Part shown: in pieces, positions 18,909 to 26,828 of the stretch
Layout of the letters: each line of letters opens with the position of its first letter
How positions within the stretch are numbered: the stretch's first letter is position 1
Made by a program: the position numbers and the translations under genes
Assembly: GCA_900770225.1 (NCBI GenBank)
Contig: CAAGJU010000202.1
Span: 1 to 38,953, forward strand
Direction of reading: 5' to 3'
From: Lachnospiraceae bacterium
Lineage (GTDB): Bacteria; Bacillota; Clostridia; Lachnospirales; Lachnospiraceae
DNA length: 38,953 nucleotides
The notes under the pieces: model-generated
Told to the model about the DNA's origin: nothing
The model's database searches: none
The model's input: the letters and a program-made list of their open reading frames with translations, nothing else

Positions 18909-18950
18909 CAAAAAAATGCCTTCCGGCAGGTCCTCCCCGACCTACGGAAG
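18909..18950 (-). terminator. Terminator after coaD
   Basis: The stem pairs CTTCCG with CGGAAG and AGGTC with GACCT, and is followed on the minus strand by GCATTTTTTTG. It begins 18 nt after the coaD stop. Confidence 0.9.
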
Positions 18951-18967
18951 TTTCCCGTTCAGATCTC

Positions 18968-19447
18968 TCACTTCTTCAGCTTTTCATGGATCGCGTCTGC
19001 AACAAAACCGGGTACGAATTCACTGATATCGCCCCCGAATTCAGCCACTTCCTTGACCGTTGTAGAGCTGAGATAAGAATACTGCAGAGAAGTGAACAGG
19101 AATGTTGTATCAACATCAGGTGCAAGCTTCCTGTTTGTCTGCGCCATCTGAAGTTCATATTCAAAATCAGTAATCAGGCGCAATCCCCTGACAATGACAT
19201 TTGCTTTGCACGCTTTGGCAAAATCGACGGAAAGTCCTTCAAACGATCTTACTTCAACATTACTGATGTTTTCCGTCGCTTTCTTAAGTATATTAACACG
19301 TTCATCTACAGAAAACAACGGAGTTTTTGCCGAATTGTGCAACACTCCGATGATGACTTTATCGAATAATTTACTGGATCTGCTGATGATATCAAGGTGT
19401 CCGTTGGTCACCGGATCGAATGTGCCCGGGTATACTGCGATTTTCAT
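18968..19447 (-). CDS. coaD: Phosphopantetheine adenylyltransferase
   Basis: CoaD transfers AMP from ATP to 4'-phosphopantetheine, the penultimate step of coenzyme A synthesis. The 159-residue protein is standard length. It starts MKIAVYPGTFDPVTNGHLDI, with the nucleotidyltransferase TNGH motif at 14-17, then VIVRGLRLITDFEYELQMA and the YSYLSSTTVKEVA motif near 125-135. The ATG overlaps the rsmD stop (ATGA), so the two are translated together. A terminator follows. Confidence 0.98.
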   Translation of the reverse strand: MKIAVYPGTFDPVTNGHLDIISRSSKLFDKVIIGVLHNSAKTPLFSVDERVNILKKATENISNVEVRSFEGLSVDFAKACKANVIVRGLRLITDFEYELQMAQTNRKLAPDVDTTFLFTSLQYSYLSSTTVKEVAEFGGDISEFVPGFVADAIHEKLKK

Positions 19448-20010
19448 GTGCTCTCTCCATCCCGAAATCTCAGAAAGAGATGTTCATTGGTTTTGTATGT
19501 CTTCCATTTAATGCACAGATAATCTGACTTGTCAAGCCAGATGAAATCATTCTCTCTGGACGCTTCCACAACAAATAACGTATCCGGTGTTACGATGGAT
19601 GAGTGAGCGAGCAGCCCGAGCGCATCGCGCTCAAGATCCTTCAGGTAGGGAGGATCCATGAAGACAACATCAAATGCCTGCTTCCCCTCCATTCCGCGGA
19701 TCGCCGACATGACATCCATCTGAAGGACCTCGGCTCTGTCATCAAGCTTTGTAAAACGTAAGTTGTCACGGATCACCGACACAGCCTGTCTGTTCTGCTC
19801 CACAAAGCAGGCCGAAACCGCGCCGCGGCTCAATGCCTCGATACCGATGGCTCCGCTTCCCGCAAAGAGATCAAGGAAACGACATCCCGGAATGTAATTC
19901 TGCAGCATATTGAACAGGGTTTCTTTGATCCTGTCGGTCGTCGGCCGCGTATCCCGGCCTGGCAGCGTTTTCAGCGGCATGCTGCGGCAAGTACCTGCAA
20001 TGACTCTCAT
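19444..20010 (-). CDS. rsmD: 16S rRNA (guanine-966-N2) methyltransferase
   Basis: RsmD methylates G966 of 16S rRNA using S-adenosylmethionine. The 188-residue protein has the family start MRVIAGTCRS, then RPTTDRIKETLFNML, the AdoMet motif FLDLFAGSGAIGIEALSRGA and the catalytic DPPY in FDVVFMDPPYLKDL. AAAGGAAG is the ribosome site. The rsmD-coaD pair is conserved widely in Gram-positive bacteria. Upstream lies a palindromic element rather than a clear promoter. Confidence 0.97.
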   Translation of the reverse strand: MRVIAGTCRSMPLKTLPGRDTRPTTDRIKETLFNMLQNYIPGCRFLDLFAGSGAIGIEALSRGAVSACFVEQNRQAVSVIRDNLRFTKLDDRAEVLQMDVMSAIRGMEGKQAFDVVFMDPPYLKDLERDALGLLAHSSIVTPDTLFVVEASRENDFIWLDKSDYLCIKWKTYKTNEHLFLRFRDGEST

Positions 20011-20042
20011 GTTGTATCTTCCTTTCGTCAGTTTAATTATAC

Positions 20043-20167
20043 TGTATAAGTCTACGCGCCGCTTCGCATCGCTCCATGCTCATACCTGTTGTCGTCGCAA
20101 CGCCATAGTCGGCCTTGCGCACCCTTCGGGTGTGCAGTCCGCCTCTGGCATGCGACGGACTTATACA
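20043..20167. repeat. Family C palindromic element, copy C2
   Basis: Terminal arms TGTATAAGTC (20043-20052) and GACTTATACA (20158-20167) are perfect complements. An inner hairpin GCACACCC-GAA-GGGTGCGC lies at about 20117-20135 (minus-strand reading). The left part matches copy C1 at 7648 and the fragment at 20949. It lies between mgsA and rsmD. A 70-codon reading frame on the minus strand passes through it but looks like a by-product of the repeat. Confidence 0.75.
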
Positions 20168-20171
20168 ATAA

Positions 20172-20212
20172 CTAACCGGAAGAAAGTCCATGAAAAGGAT
20201 TTCCTTCCGGCT
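20172..20212 (-). terminator. Possible terminator after mgsA
   Basis: On the minus strand CCGGAAGGAAATCC pairs with GGACTTTCTTCCGG around a short loop, about 35 nt past the mgsA stop. The tail TTAGTTATTGT is only weakly T-rich. Confidence 0.5.
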
Positions 20213-20245
20213 ACCCATACCAGTATGACACTGGAATATCTGCAT

Positions 20246-20653
20246 TCAGAAATTGTCTTCCCGGCTCTGTTTGCGCCAGTCGAGGTCTCCCCGGTCGAGA
20301 CCCAGGATGAGCATCTCCGCTGTCGCAATATTCGTGGCAACAGGTATATTGTACTGATCACAGCACCTTACGATCTTGACAACATCCGGCTCTGAAGTAT
20401 TGATGATCGCAGGATTGTAGAAAAATATAACCATGTCCATATCATTCCTCTCGATCATCTCCGTGAACTGCTTGTCACCGCCCAGACTTCCGGCCAGGAA
20501 TTTATGGATATGAAGATTGGTTACTTCTTCTATTCTCCGACCGGTGGTTCCTGTCGCATAGATCTCATGTTTAGCCAATATTCCCTTATATGCGATGCAA
20601 AAATCCTCTATCAGACTCTTCTTGCTGTTATGTGCAATGATTCCAATATTCAT
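20246..20653 (-). CDS. mgsA: Methylglyoxal synthase
   Basis: MgsA converts dihydroxyacetone phosphate to methylglyoxal and phosphate, a bypass used when sugar phosphates accumulate. The 135-residue protein has the conserved N-terminus IGIIAHNSKK, the substrate loop ATGTTGRRIEE, GSLGGDKQ, the catalytic aspartate in DMDMVIFFYNP, and NIATAEMLILG. It has its own promoter 40 nt upstream and appears to be a single-gene unit. Confidence 0.97.
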   Translation of the reverse strand: MNIGIIAHNSKKSLIEDFCIAYKGILAKHEIYATGTTGRRIEEVTNLHIHKFLAGSLGGDKQFTEMIERNDMDMVIFFYNPAIINTSEPDVVKIVRCCDQYNIPVATNIATAEMLILGLDRGDLDWRKQSREDNF

Positions 20654-20693
20654 CAGGCAGGCTCCTTATGCTGTAATGTCCAATTGCAAGAAC

Positions 20694-20722
20694 ATTATAA
20701 CAAATGACTAAAGTTTTCGCAA
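20694..20722 (-). promoter_or_regulatory. Sigma-A promoter of mgsA
   Basis: TTGCGA and a perfect TATAAT are spaced by 17 bp on the minus strand, 41 nt before the mgsA ATG. Confidence 0.85.
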
Positions 20723-20892
20723 TAAATATTGTTTTTTTGTGCAAAACTAATGTTGATTGCGGTTGCTCGCGGAAGCCTGTCAGCGATCATGGAACCTTTT
20801 TAAGGGGATAAAATGCGCTTCTATCCCGTTAATGTGACGTTCGCCGAGCCCGATCACCTCGTGAGCGGCTCCGGCTCTCTGTTCGCGCAGAT
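20723..20892. other. Gene-free stretch upstream of mgsA
   Basis: No convincing gene on either strand. It contains small hairpins (GGGATA...TATCCC near 20815-20840 and a GAGCC/GGCTC structure near 20855-20880). It lies between the terminator of the histone-like gene and the mgsA promoter. I see no match to the other repeat families. Confidence 0.5.
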
Positions 20893-20928
20893 ACGAAAAT
20901 CCCGCAGTTCTCATAAAGAAGCTGCGGG
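20893..20928 (-). terminator. Terminator of the histone-like gene
   Basis: CCCGCAGCTTCT pairs with AGAACTGCGGG around a short loop and is followed on the minus strand by ATTTTCG. It lies about 85 nt past the stop of the gene at 21014. Confidence 0.75.
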
Positions 20929-20948
20929 ACCTGTCTGCTTATAAAATG

Positions 20949-20985
20949 AATAAGTCTGCGCGTCGCTTCACAATTTGTTTACACG
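20949..20985. repeat. Family C element fragment, copy C3
   Basis: ATAAGTCTGCGCGTCGCTTC matches the left end of copy C2 at 17 or more positions, and an inner GCGTCG/CGACGC stem is kept. The matching outer right arm is not seen, so this copy is truncated or decayed. Confidence 0.5.
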
Positions 20986-21013
20986 ACGCTGCCGGCAGCA
21001 GATAAAACGCTGA

Positions 21014-21688
21014 TCAGAAGTCAAATGTCTCGTCTACCGGCTCACCGTCGATGACGAAATAAGCCTTTCCGTCTTCGGGTTTTACATAAATGGTTGCGGA
21101 AACCTTTGCAGGATCCTTGCCCATTGCCTTAGCGATCTCTTCTGCTCTGGCGGTGAAATCATGGAAACTGATCTCTCTGCCCTGTACCTGAAGCACAATG
21201 CTGGTCTCAGCCTTTACAGCTGCTTTGGCAGCTGCCTTCTTCGCAGGAGCTTTCTTTCCGGATGCCTTCTTTTCTGTCGTCTTCTTGGCCGGAGCAGCCT
21301 TCGGAGCCTCTTTGGCGCTCTTTGCAGCTTCTTTAGCCGGAGCCTTCGGAGCTTCTTTAACGGTCTTCGCAGCTTCCTTAGCCGGAGTCTTTGCAGCAGC
21401 TTTTGCCGGCTTTGCTGTTTCCTTCGCCGGAGCCTTCGGAGCTTCTTTGGCTGCCTTTGCAGCTTCCTTAGCCGGAGTCTTTGCAGCAGCAACAGTCTTC
21501 TTTTCAGCAGTCGGAGCTTTCTTTGCTGCTTCCGTTGCCTTTGCTTCCTTCACTTCCTTGGCAGCGGCTGCTGTTGCCTTTGCGCCACCCTTTTTGATCT
21601 CAGCGGTGGCATCATTGATCCTTGCAGTCTTTTCTTTCTCACTGGCTGCAGTTGTTTTTGCCGCAGCTGTTTTCTTTGTCTCTGACAT
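21014..21688 (-). CDS. Lys/Ala-rich histone H1-like protein with a conserved C-terminal domain
   Basis: The 224-residue protein has a long low-complexity region (about 1-155) made of Lys, Ala, Pro, Glu and Thr, with KEAPKAPAKE and AAAKTPAKEAAK repeats like the tail of histone H1 or bacterial Hc1-like proteins. From about 158 a compact domain follows (SIVLQVQGREISFHDFTARA to AYFVIDGEPVDETFDF), which I associate, without being able to check, with the DUF6465 group of Lachnospiraceae. DNA or RNA binding and nucleoid packing are inferences from charge. GGAGGAACTGAT places the start at 21688. It has its own promoter and terminator. Confidence 0.8.
   Translation of the reverse strand: MSETKKTAAAKTTAASEKEKTARINDATAEIKKGGAKATAAAAKEVKEAKATEAAKKAPTAEKKTVAAAKTPAKEAAKAAKEAPKAPAKETAKPAKAAAKTPAKEAAKTVKEAPKAPAKEAAKSAKEAPKAAPAKKTTEKKASGKKAPAKKAAAKAAVKAETSIVLQVQGREISFHDFTARAEEIAKAMGKDPAKVSATIYVKPEDGKAYFVIDGEPVDETFDF
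21336..21494 (-). repeat. 90-bp tandem repeat in the histone-like gene
   Basis: The block starting at 21336 recurs at 21426 with few changes, a 30-codon period. Each unit encodes the AAAKTPAKEAAK...KEAPKAPAKE segment. Confidence 0.85.
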
Positions 21689-21758
21689 ATCAGTTCCTCC
21701 AAAACACAAGAAAAAGAAATTGAATTAAACACGCAATTCATGCAACTTAATCAAATGT

Positions 21759-21787
21759 ATATTATTCTCTTTATCTTGTATTTTCAA
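21759..21787 (-). promoter_or_regulatory. Sigma-A promoter of the histone-like gene
   Basis: TTGAAA and TAATAT spaced by 17 bp on the minus strand, 71 nt before the start codon. The surrounding region is AT-rich, which should aid strong expression. Confidence 0.8.
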
Positions 21788-21826
21788 GTAACCCTCTTTT
21801 TTTCGTAAGTTTGTCCTATGTCAAAT

Positions 21827-23965
21827 TCAAAATTCCTGATCGGAATATGCAAATTGACGTTGAAACTGTGCTTCAACCCTGTTTTTCAGGGCACTGTTCT
21901 GCGGAAGATCCAGTCCCGGGTCCAGTTCTCTGAGATCCTTTGCGGCGGCATCCGCTTTTTCCAGGATATCGTGATCGCGATAAATATCCGCCACATGGAA
22001 TATTGCCTCACCGCTCTGTCTGACACCGAAAAGATCGCCCGGGCCTCTCAGCTTCAGATCCTCTTCCGCGATCTGCATGCCGTCGTTGCATGTGTTCAGA
22101 ACTTTCAGCCTTGGCGAGATTTCTTTTTTTCCATTGCCCTGTATAAAAATACAATATGCCTGATCCTTTCCTCTTCCCACGCGGCCGCGGAGCTGATGGA
22201 GCTGTGCCAGTCCGAAGCGCTCGGCGTTTTCGATCATCATGACCGTTGCAGCCGGCACGTTGACACCGACCTCGACAACTGTCGTGGATACAAGGACATC
22301 GATCTCTCCGGCGGAAAAAGCTTCCATGATCTCATGCTTCTGCTCTGCTTTCATTCTTCCGTGCAGCATGCCGACTGTGATATTTTTTCCGCGGAATCTT
22401 GCCTTCAGCTTCTCCGTATACTCTGTGACATTCTCACACGGGAGCTCATCGTTCGGCTCCACCATCGGACAGATGACATACGCCTGATGTTTCTCTGCCA
22501 CCTGTTTTTCGATGAAACGATAGGCAGTTTCCCGGTATTCCGGTCCTACCACACAGTTTTTCACCGGAAGACGGCCGGCCGGCATATCATCCAGCAGAGA
22601 GATATCCAGATCACCGTACAGGATCATGGCCAGTGTTCTCGGGATCGGTGTGGCACTCATGACAAGCACGTGCGGCGTATAGCCTTTTTCTGTCAGCCTC
22701 TCTCTCTGGCGGACGCCGAACCGGTGCTGTTCATCTGTAACGACAAATCCCAGGCGGTTGTATGTCACCGCGTCCTGAATGAGTGCGTGCGTACCGACAA
22801 CCATGGCAGCGCGGCCGTCCGCGATCTCCTCGCGGATTTTTTTCTTCTCTGCCGCCGTACAGCTTCCGCGCAGGAGGACAGGATGCACATCTTCGAGCAT
22901 TCCGTTTTCCTCCAGCAGCTTTGACAGGGAAGCAAACTGCTGTTCTGCCAGCACCTCCGTCGGAACCATCATGGCACTCTGGAAGCCGTTTTCATAAGCC
23001 ATGATCATGCCGAGAAAAGCGAGAATGGTCTTGCCGCTTCCCACATCGCCCTGGATCAGCCGGCTCATCAGATGCGGAGAGGCCATGTCTTTTTCCATTT
23101 CTCCCCACACGCGGTCCTGCGCAGGCGTCAGGCGGTAGGGAAGTCCGCTGATCACACGCTCCGTTTTCCACACCGCCTTCATGGGAAAATGATTGGCTTC
23201 CCGCTCTCTGGCGGAACGCATCTGCGATACCCCGAGCAGAAAAAGAAAGAATTCATCAAACGCCAGACGGTTTCTCGCTGTATAACACGCCTCTCGACTG
23301 TCCGGGAAATGGATCTGCGTCAGCGCATAGTTGATCTCACAGAGGCCATATGTCTCCCGGATCTCATCCGGCAGAAATTCCGCCTCTTCCTGCTTTTCTT
23401 TCAGCAGTTCGGCGACAGCACGGCGGACCATATTGTTGCTTAGTCCGGCCGTCAGGGAATAGATCGGCATCAGAAGACCGGTCATGCCGCTGTATTTTTC
23501 CGGGGACAGGAGTTCGGGATGTTCCATCGTCAGACGGCCGTTTTTCTCCACGACAAGTCCGCGGAACACATACCACTCCCCGATGCGCAGCGAATTACGC
23601 AGAAACGGCATGTGAAACCAGTTGACCGTGATGCTGCCGGTCTCATCGGATACCTCCGCGATCGTAATGGAGTTGCTGCCAAAGGTGCGCACGGAAGGTT
23701 TTCTCGCAATCCGGCCGATAACGGCATTTTTCTGTCCCGGAATGGCTTCACCGGGTTTCACCGGCGGATCACAGGCATCATAATCCCGTGGATAATCGTG
23801 AAGCAGATCGTCCCTTGTTTCGATGCCGGCGCGGCGGAACAGCTCCTCGGTTTTGGGTCCGATCCCCTTCAGCGTGTGCAGAGGTCGGCTGTCTCCTGAT
23901 GTACTGTTTACGCCGATCTCGCTGCGCTGATCGTTCTTTCCTTTTTCAGCCGTTTTTCCGGTCAT
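21827..23965 (-). CDS. recG: ATP-dependent DNA helicase RecG
   Basis: RecG remodels stalled replication forks and branched DNA. The 712-residue protein has an N-terminal wedge/OB domain (about 25-230, with LHTLKGIGPKTEELFRRAGI) and a superfamily 2 helicase core: motif I GDVGSGKT near residue 308, a DEQH box in VVTDEQHRFGVRQRE, SATPIPRTLAMILYGD, and motif VI HQLRGRVGRG. The ATG follows AAAGG. It is downstream of the DAK2 gene, as in many Firmicutes (yloV to recG), with a hairpin in between. Confidence 0.97.
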   Translation of the reverse strand: MTGKTAEKGKNDQRSEIGVNSTSGDSRPLHTLKGIGPKTEELFRRAGIETRDDLLHDYPRDYDACDPPVKPGEAIPGQKNAVIGRIARKPSVRTFGSNSITIAEVSDETGSITVNWFHMPFLRNSLRIGEWYVFRGLVVEKNGRLTMEHPELLSPEKYSGMTGLLMPIYSLTAGLSNNMVRRAVAELLKEKQEEAEFLPDEIRETYGLCEINYALTQIHFPDSREACYTARNRLAFDEFFLFLLGVSQMRSAREREANHFPMKAVWKTERVISGLPYRLTPAQDRVWGEMEKDMASPHLMSRLIQGDVGSGKTILAFLGMIMAYENGFQSAMMVPTEVLAEQQFASLSKLLEENGMLEDVHPVLLRGSCTAAEKKKIREEIADGRAAMVVGTHALIQDAVTYNRLGFVVTDEQHRFGVRQRERLTEKGYTPHVLVMSATPIPRTLAMILYGDLDISLLDDMPAGRLPVKNCVVGPEYRETAYRFIEKQVAEKHQAYVICPMVEPNDELPCENVTEYTEKLKARFRGKNITVGMLHGRMKAEQKHEIMEAFSAGEIDVLVSTTVVEVGVNVPAATVMMIENAERFGLAQLHQLRGRVGRGKDQAYCIFIQGNGKKEISPRLKVLNTCNDGMQIAEEDLKLRGPGDLFGVRQSGEAIFHVADIYRDHDILEKADAAAKDLRELDPGLDLPQNSALKNRVEAQFQRQFAYSDQEF

Positions 23966-23997
23966 TACGTCTGCCTTTCACGAATAAACAAATACGC

Positions 23998-24027
23998 GAG
24001 AAGGCTGCCGCAGAGCGACAGCCTTCT
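23998..24027 (-). terminator. Hairpin between the DAK2 gene and recG
   Basis: GAGAAGGCTGTCGC pairs with GCAGCCTTCTC; the downstream minus-strand tail (GCGTATTTGTTTATT) is only moderately T-rich. It may be a leaky terminator, as recG has no clear promoter after it. Confidence 0.6.
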
Positions 24028-24079
24028 CATTACAACGGTATCAGCAGTTATCATGCAACAATGCATCGTTATCTGCTGT

Positions 24080-25747
24080 TTACTCGACGGAAATAATACA
24101 GTAGTACACAGGCTGTCCGCCGTTCTCCACCGCCACATCGATATCCGGATGTTTCTCCTGAATATCCCTGGCGATCCGATTGGCATTTTCTTCAGAATAC
24201 TCCTTGCCGAAATAAATGCTCACAAGTTCCGAGTCATCCGTAAGCATCCGGTCCACGGCCTGCATGGCCGCCTCACGGATATCCTTGCTGACAGCAAGAA
24301 GTCCATTGTCACCGACCGCCATAATATCGCCCTGATGGATCTCCACCTGATCGATGGTCGTGTCACGGACGGCATAGGTGATCTCTGCGGTCTTCACAGC
24401 GGATACCGCTTCATTCATCGTTGCCTGGTTGTCCACCGGTGATCTGTCAGGCTCCAGCGCCAGAAGCGCGGAAATGCCCTGCGGCACCGTCTTCGTCTCA
24501 ATGATGATGATGCTCTTCTCCTGTACCAGTTCCTTTACCTGTCTGGCAGCCATGATGATATTTTTGTTATTCGGGAAAATAAATACGGTCCGCGCATTAA
24601 CCTTGTCAATAGCACCGATCAGATCTTCGGTACTCGGGTTCATCGTCTGTCCGCCGGATACGATGCAGTCAGCGCCGAGGCCTTTGAAGATCTCATCGAA
24701 TCCTTCTCCGTACGACACAACGACAAAGCCCATTTCCTTCATCGGTGCCTGCTTGGCTGCCCGCTCTTCCTGCTGTTCTTTCAGAACCTTTTCAGGGTCA
24801 CGGATCAGACGGTTGCTGTGCTTTTCCATGGACAGATTCGTCACCTGAATATGAGAAAGCGAGCCGAAGGACATGGCCTTTGTGAGGATCATGCCGGGAT
24901 CGCCCGTGCGCACATAAACCTTGATAGTTTTTCCCTCGGAAACCACAACAGGACATTCGCCTGACGTGCCGAGGAAGGAACGGAATTCGTCAAGTACAGC
25001 CTCTGACACAGGTCTGTCCATGTGGATCTGAAACTCTTCACAGTAACCGAACCGGAGTTTCGGCTGCTCAGGCGTTTCCTCTTCTGCCTGATCCTTCTCC
25101 GTGCCTTCCGTAATGGTGAGATGGATTTCTTTTCCGATGAAGGCATCAAAGCAGCCCTCCATCACAGTCATCAGTCCCTTGCCGCCGGAATCGACCACAC
25201 CCGCTTCCTTCAGTACCGGAAGCATCTCCGGCGTCTTCTGAAGGACTTCATTTCCGTAATCAAGGATATTTTTCAGATACTGATCCAGAGGCATCTGAGC
25301 ATCAACGAGTTTTCTCGAGATCTCCGCCATGCCTTTGGCCACGGTGAGAATCGTGCCCTCCTTGGGCTTGATTACCGCTTTGTATGCCGTTTCCACAGCC
25401 TTCTCCATACCATCGGCGATCATCGGGATGTCAATGGAATCTGAACCTTTGACCACCTTGGTAAAACCACGGAGGAGCTGGGAAAGAATAACACCGGAAT
25501 TTCCTCTGGCTCCGCGCAGGCTTCCGGAAGAAATGCACTTGCACAGGCTCTTCATATCCGGATTCGTCTGCGCCTGGATTTCATGTACTGCAGACATGAT
25601 AGTGAGCGTCATGTTCGTACCGGTATCACCGTCCGGTACCGGAAATACATTCAGCTCATTGATAATATCTTTGTTATCACTGAGATTCTGAGCACCTGCC
25701 ATGAACATTCTGGATAAAAGTGCCGCATCAATATGATCAGCTGCCAA
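24080..25747 (-). CDS. DAK2/FakA-type kinase domain protein (YloV family)
   Basis: This family phosphorylates protein-bound fatty acids (FakA, with FakB/DegV partners) for phospholipid synthesis. The 555-residue protein has an N-terminal DhaL domain with the nucleotide motif FPVPDGDTGTNMT (35-47), SLRGARGNSGVILSQLLRG and DSGGKGLMT. A middle domain (about 225-310) and a C-terminal domain with FIFPNNKNIIMAARQ and AVGDNGLLAVSKD follow. The start is TTG, preceded by AGGAGGGATC. It lies 18 nt after the Asp23 gene, the conserved yloU-yloV pair. A second copy of its middle domain is encoded alone at 132-401. Confidence 0.95.
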   Translation of the reverse strand: MAADHIDAALLSRMFMAGAQNLSDNKDIINELNVFPVPDGDTGTNMTLTIMSAVHEIQAQTNPDMKSLCKCISSGSLRGARGNSGVILSQLLRGFTKVVKGSDSIDIPMIADGMEKAVETAYKAVIKPKEGTILTVAKGMAEISRKLVDAQMPLDQYLKNILDYGNEVLQKTPEMLPVLKEAGVVDSGGKGLMTVMEGCFDAFIGKEIHLTITEGTEKDQAEEETPEQPKLRFGYCEEFQIHMDRPVSEAVLDEFRSFLGTSGECPVVVSEGKTIKVYVRTGDPGMILTKAMSFGSLSHIQVTNLSMEKHSNRLIRDPEKVLKEQQEERAAKQAPMKEMGFVVVSYGEGFDEIFKGLGADCIVSGGQTMNPSTEDLIGAIDKVNARTVFIFPNNKNIIMAARQVKELVQEKSIIIIETKTVPQGISALLALEPDRSPVDNQATMNEAVSAVKTAEITYAVRDTTIDQVEIHQGDIMAVGDNGLLAVSKDIREAAMQAVDRMLTDDSELVSIYFGKEYSEENANRIARDIQEKHPDIDVAVENGGQPVYYCIISVE

Positions 25748-25765
25748 AACAGATCCCTCCTGGAA

Positions 25766-26122
25766 TTAATCTATGACCCGAACGCCCTCTACAAGGACCT
25801 TCACCCTCACAACCTTCATACCGGTAAATTCCTCGAGTTTGTATCTAACGCTTTCGATCAGGTTCTGAGCTATCGTTGAAACGTTCACTCCATACGCCAC
25901 GATGACATGAAAATCAAGAGAAATTTCATTGTTATCGATCTGTACATTGATGCCATGCTTAAGGCTGTTTCTTTTCAGAAGTTTGACAAGACCGTCCTTC
26001 ATGTTGACGGCTGCCATACCCACAATGCCGAAGCACTCCACAGCAACGCTTCCGGCATAGGTTGCGATCACATCAGGGCTTATGATGACTTCGCCATATT
26101 CGGAATTAACATGTCCTTTCAT
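25766..26122 (-). CDS. Asp23/Gls24-family envelope stress protein (YloU)
   Basis: The 118-residue product has the Asp23 fold segments GEVIISPDVIATYAGSVAVECFGIVGMA and the strand-helix repeat SLDFHVIVAYGVNVSTIAQNLIESV. Family members are linked to envelope and alkaline stress and are often encoded next to the FakA-type gene, as here. The start at 26122 is preferred over an upstream in-frame codon because AAAGGAG lies 7 nt before it. Its precise role is unknown. Confidence 0.93.
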   Translation of the reverse strand: MKGHVNSEYGEVIISPDVIATYAGSVAVECFGIVGMAAVNMKDGLVKLLKRNSLKHGINVQIDNNEISLDFHVIVAYGVNVSTIAQNLIESVRYKLEEFTGMKVVRVKVLVEGVRVID

Positions 26123-26162
26123 AGACAGACTCCTTTCCCGCTGTCTCAACAACGTCGATATC

Positions 26163-26191
26163 AGTATAAACAATTCGTGGCAAATTGAAAA
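26163..26191 (-). promoter_or_regulatory. Probable promoter of the Asp23-DAK2 genes
   Basis: TTTTCA and TATACT spaced by 17 bp on the minus strand, directly after the T tract of the rpmB terminator and about 41 nt before the Asp23 start. Confidence 0.55.
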
Positions 26192-26196
26192 GACGC

Positions 26197-26250
26197 GCAA
26201 AAAAGAAAACAGACTGCCGCGCTAATTCAGAGATTAACACGGCAGTCTGT
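26197..26250 (-). terminator. Terminator after rpmB
   Basis: A perfect 10-bp stem, CAGACTGCCG/CGGCAGTCTG (26210-26249), is followed on the minus strand by TTTTCTTTTTT. It lies about 37 nt past the rpmB stop. Confidence 0.92.
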
Positions 26251-26286
26251 TCATCTGTACAGATATGTAACGCTGACTGCGTATGA

Positions 26287-26475
26287 TTATGCGCGCTCAA
26301 CTTTGCCGCTTCTGAGGCAGCTGGTGCAAACGTACATCTTCTTTACGCCGCCTTCCGGAGTCTTTACACGGACAGCCTTAACGTTAGCTTTCCACATATG
26401 ATTGGATCTTCTATGAGAATGGCTGACATTGTTACCGAAGTATACAGCCTTATCACAAATTTCGCACTTTGCCAT
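26287..26475 (-). CDS. rpmB: 50S ribosomal protein L28
   Basis: L28 is a small protein of the 50S subunit near the E site. The 62-residue product is the zinc-ribbon (C+) form: CEIC at 4-7 and CTSC near 50-53. It has the conserved NNVSHSHRRSNHMWKANVKA core. TAAGGAGGTGG is the ribosome site. It has its own promoter and terminator. Confidence 0.98.
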   Translation of the reverse strand: MAKCEICDKAVYFGNNVSHSHRRSNHMWKANVKAVRVKTPEGGVKKMYVCTSCLRSGKVERA

Positions 26476-26549
26476 CGGAACCCACCTCCTTAATGCTGAT
26501 TTCAGGCCGATTTCCTGTCGCGAATGACCTACGGCCCGACACGACTGCT

Positions 26550-26578
26550 ATTGTATCAAAGCCGCCCATTAAATGCAA
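26550..26578 (-). promoter_or_regulatory. Sigma-A promoter of rpmB
   Basis: TTGCAT and TACAAT spaced by 17 bp on the minus strand, about 75 nt before the ATG. The upstream side borders the family B element. Confidence 0.75.
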
Positions 26579-26599
26579 GTATAATTTTTACCACAGTCG

Positions 26600-26827
26600 T
26601 CTGCGGAGAAACAGTTCAAACGCTGCCAGAGCCACAAAGCACATGGAGACTCCCAAGCCGAGACCTCCGCAGGCGTCGGTGGTTAATAAGTCCGAGCGTA
26701 GCGAAGGACGAATTTATCACCGCTACGCCGAGGACAAGCGAAAGCGTGTCGAGGCTGGGAGTCTCCATGTGTGACAGTGGCTGGCAATGTGGAAACACTA
26801 ACTCTGCGGGTGTAGACATTTGTATCT
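26600..26827. repeat. Family B palindromic element, complete copy
   Basis: The inner arms CACATGGAGACTCCC (about 26639-26653) and GGGAGTCTCCATGTG are perfect complements, and the outer TGCCAGAGCCAC also pairs with GTGGCTGGCA. The 70-bp core (GGTGGTTAATAAGTCC onward) aligns with the cores of the copies at 32426 and 38801. The right end resembles the family A arm and abuts the ytfJ stop codon. It accounts for the gene-free stretch 26476-26828 along with the rpmB promoter and leader. Confidence 0.85.
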
Positions 26828-26828
26828 A

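Noticed and set aside
20033..20245. A 70-codon minus-strand frame between mgsA and rsmD
   Set aside because: It spans the family C palindrome and a likely terminator, with no ribosome site; best seen as a by-product of a repeat found in many places.
21198..21728. Plus-strand Ala/Phe-rich frame resembling a membrane protein
   Set aside because: It is the antisense of the Lys/Ala-rich repeats (AAG and GCT codons read backwards give Phe and Ala/Ser), with no ribosome site.
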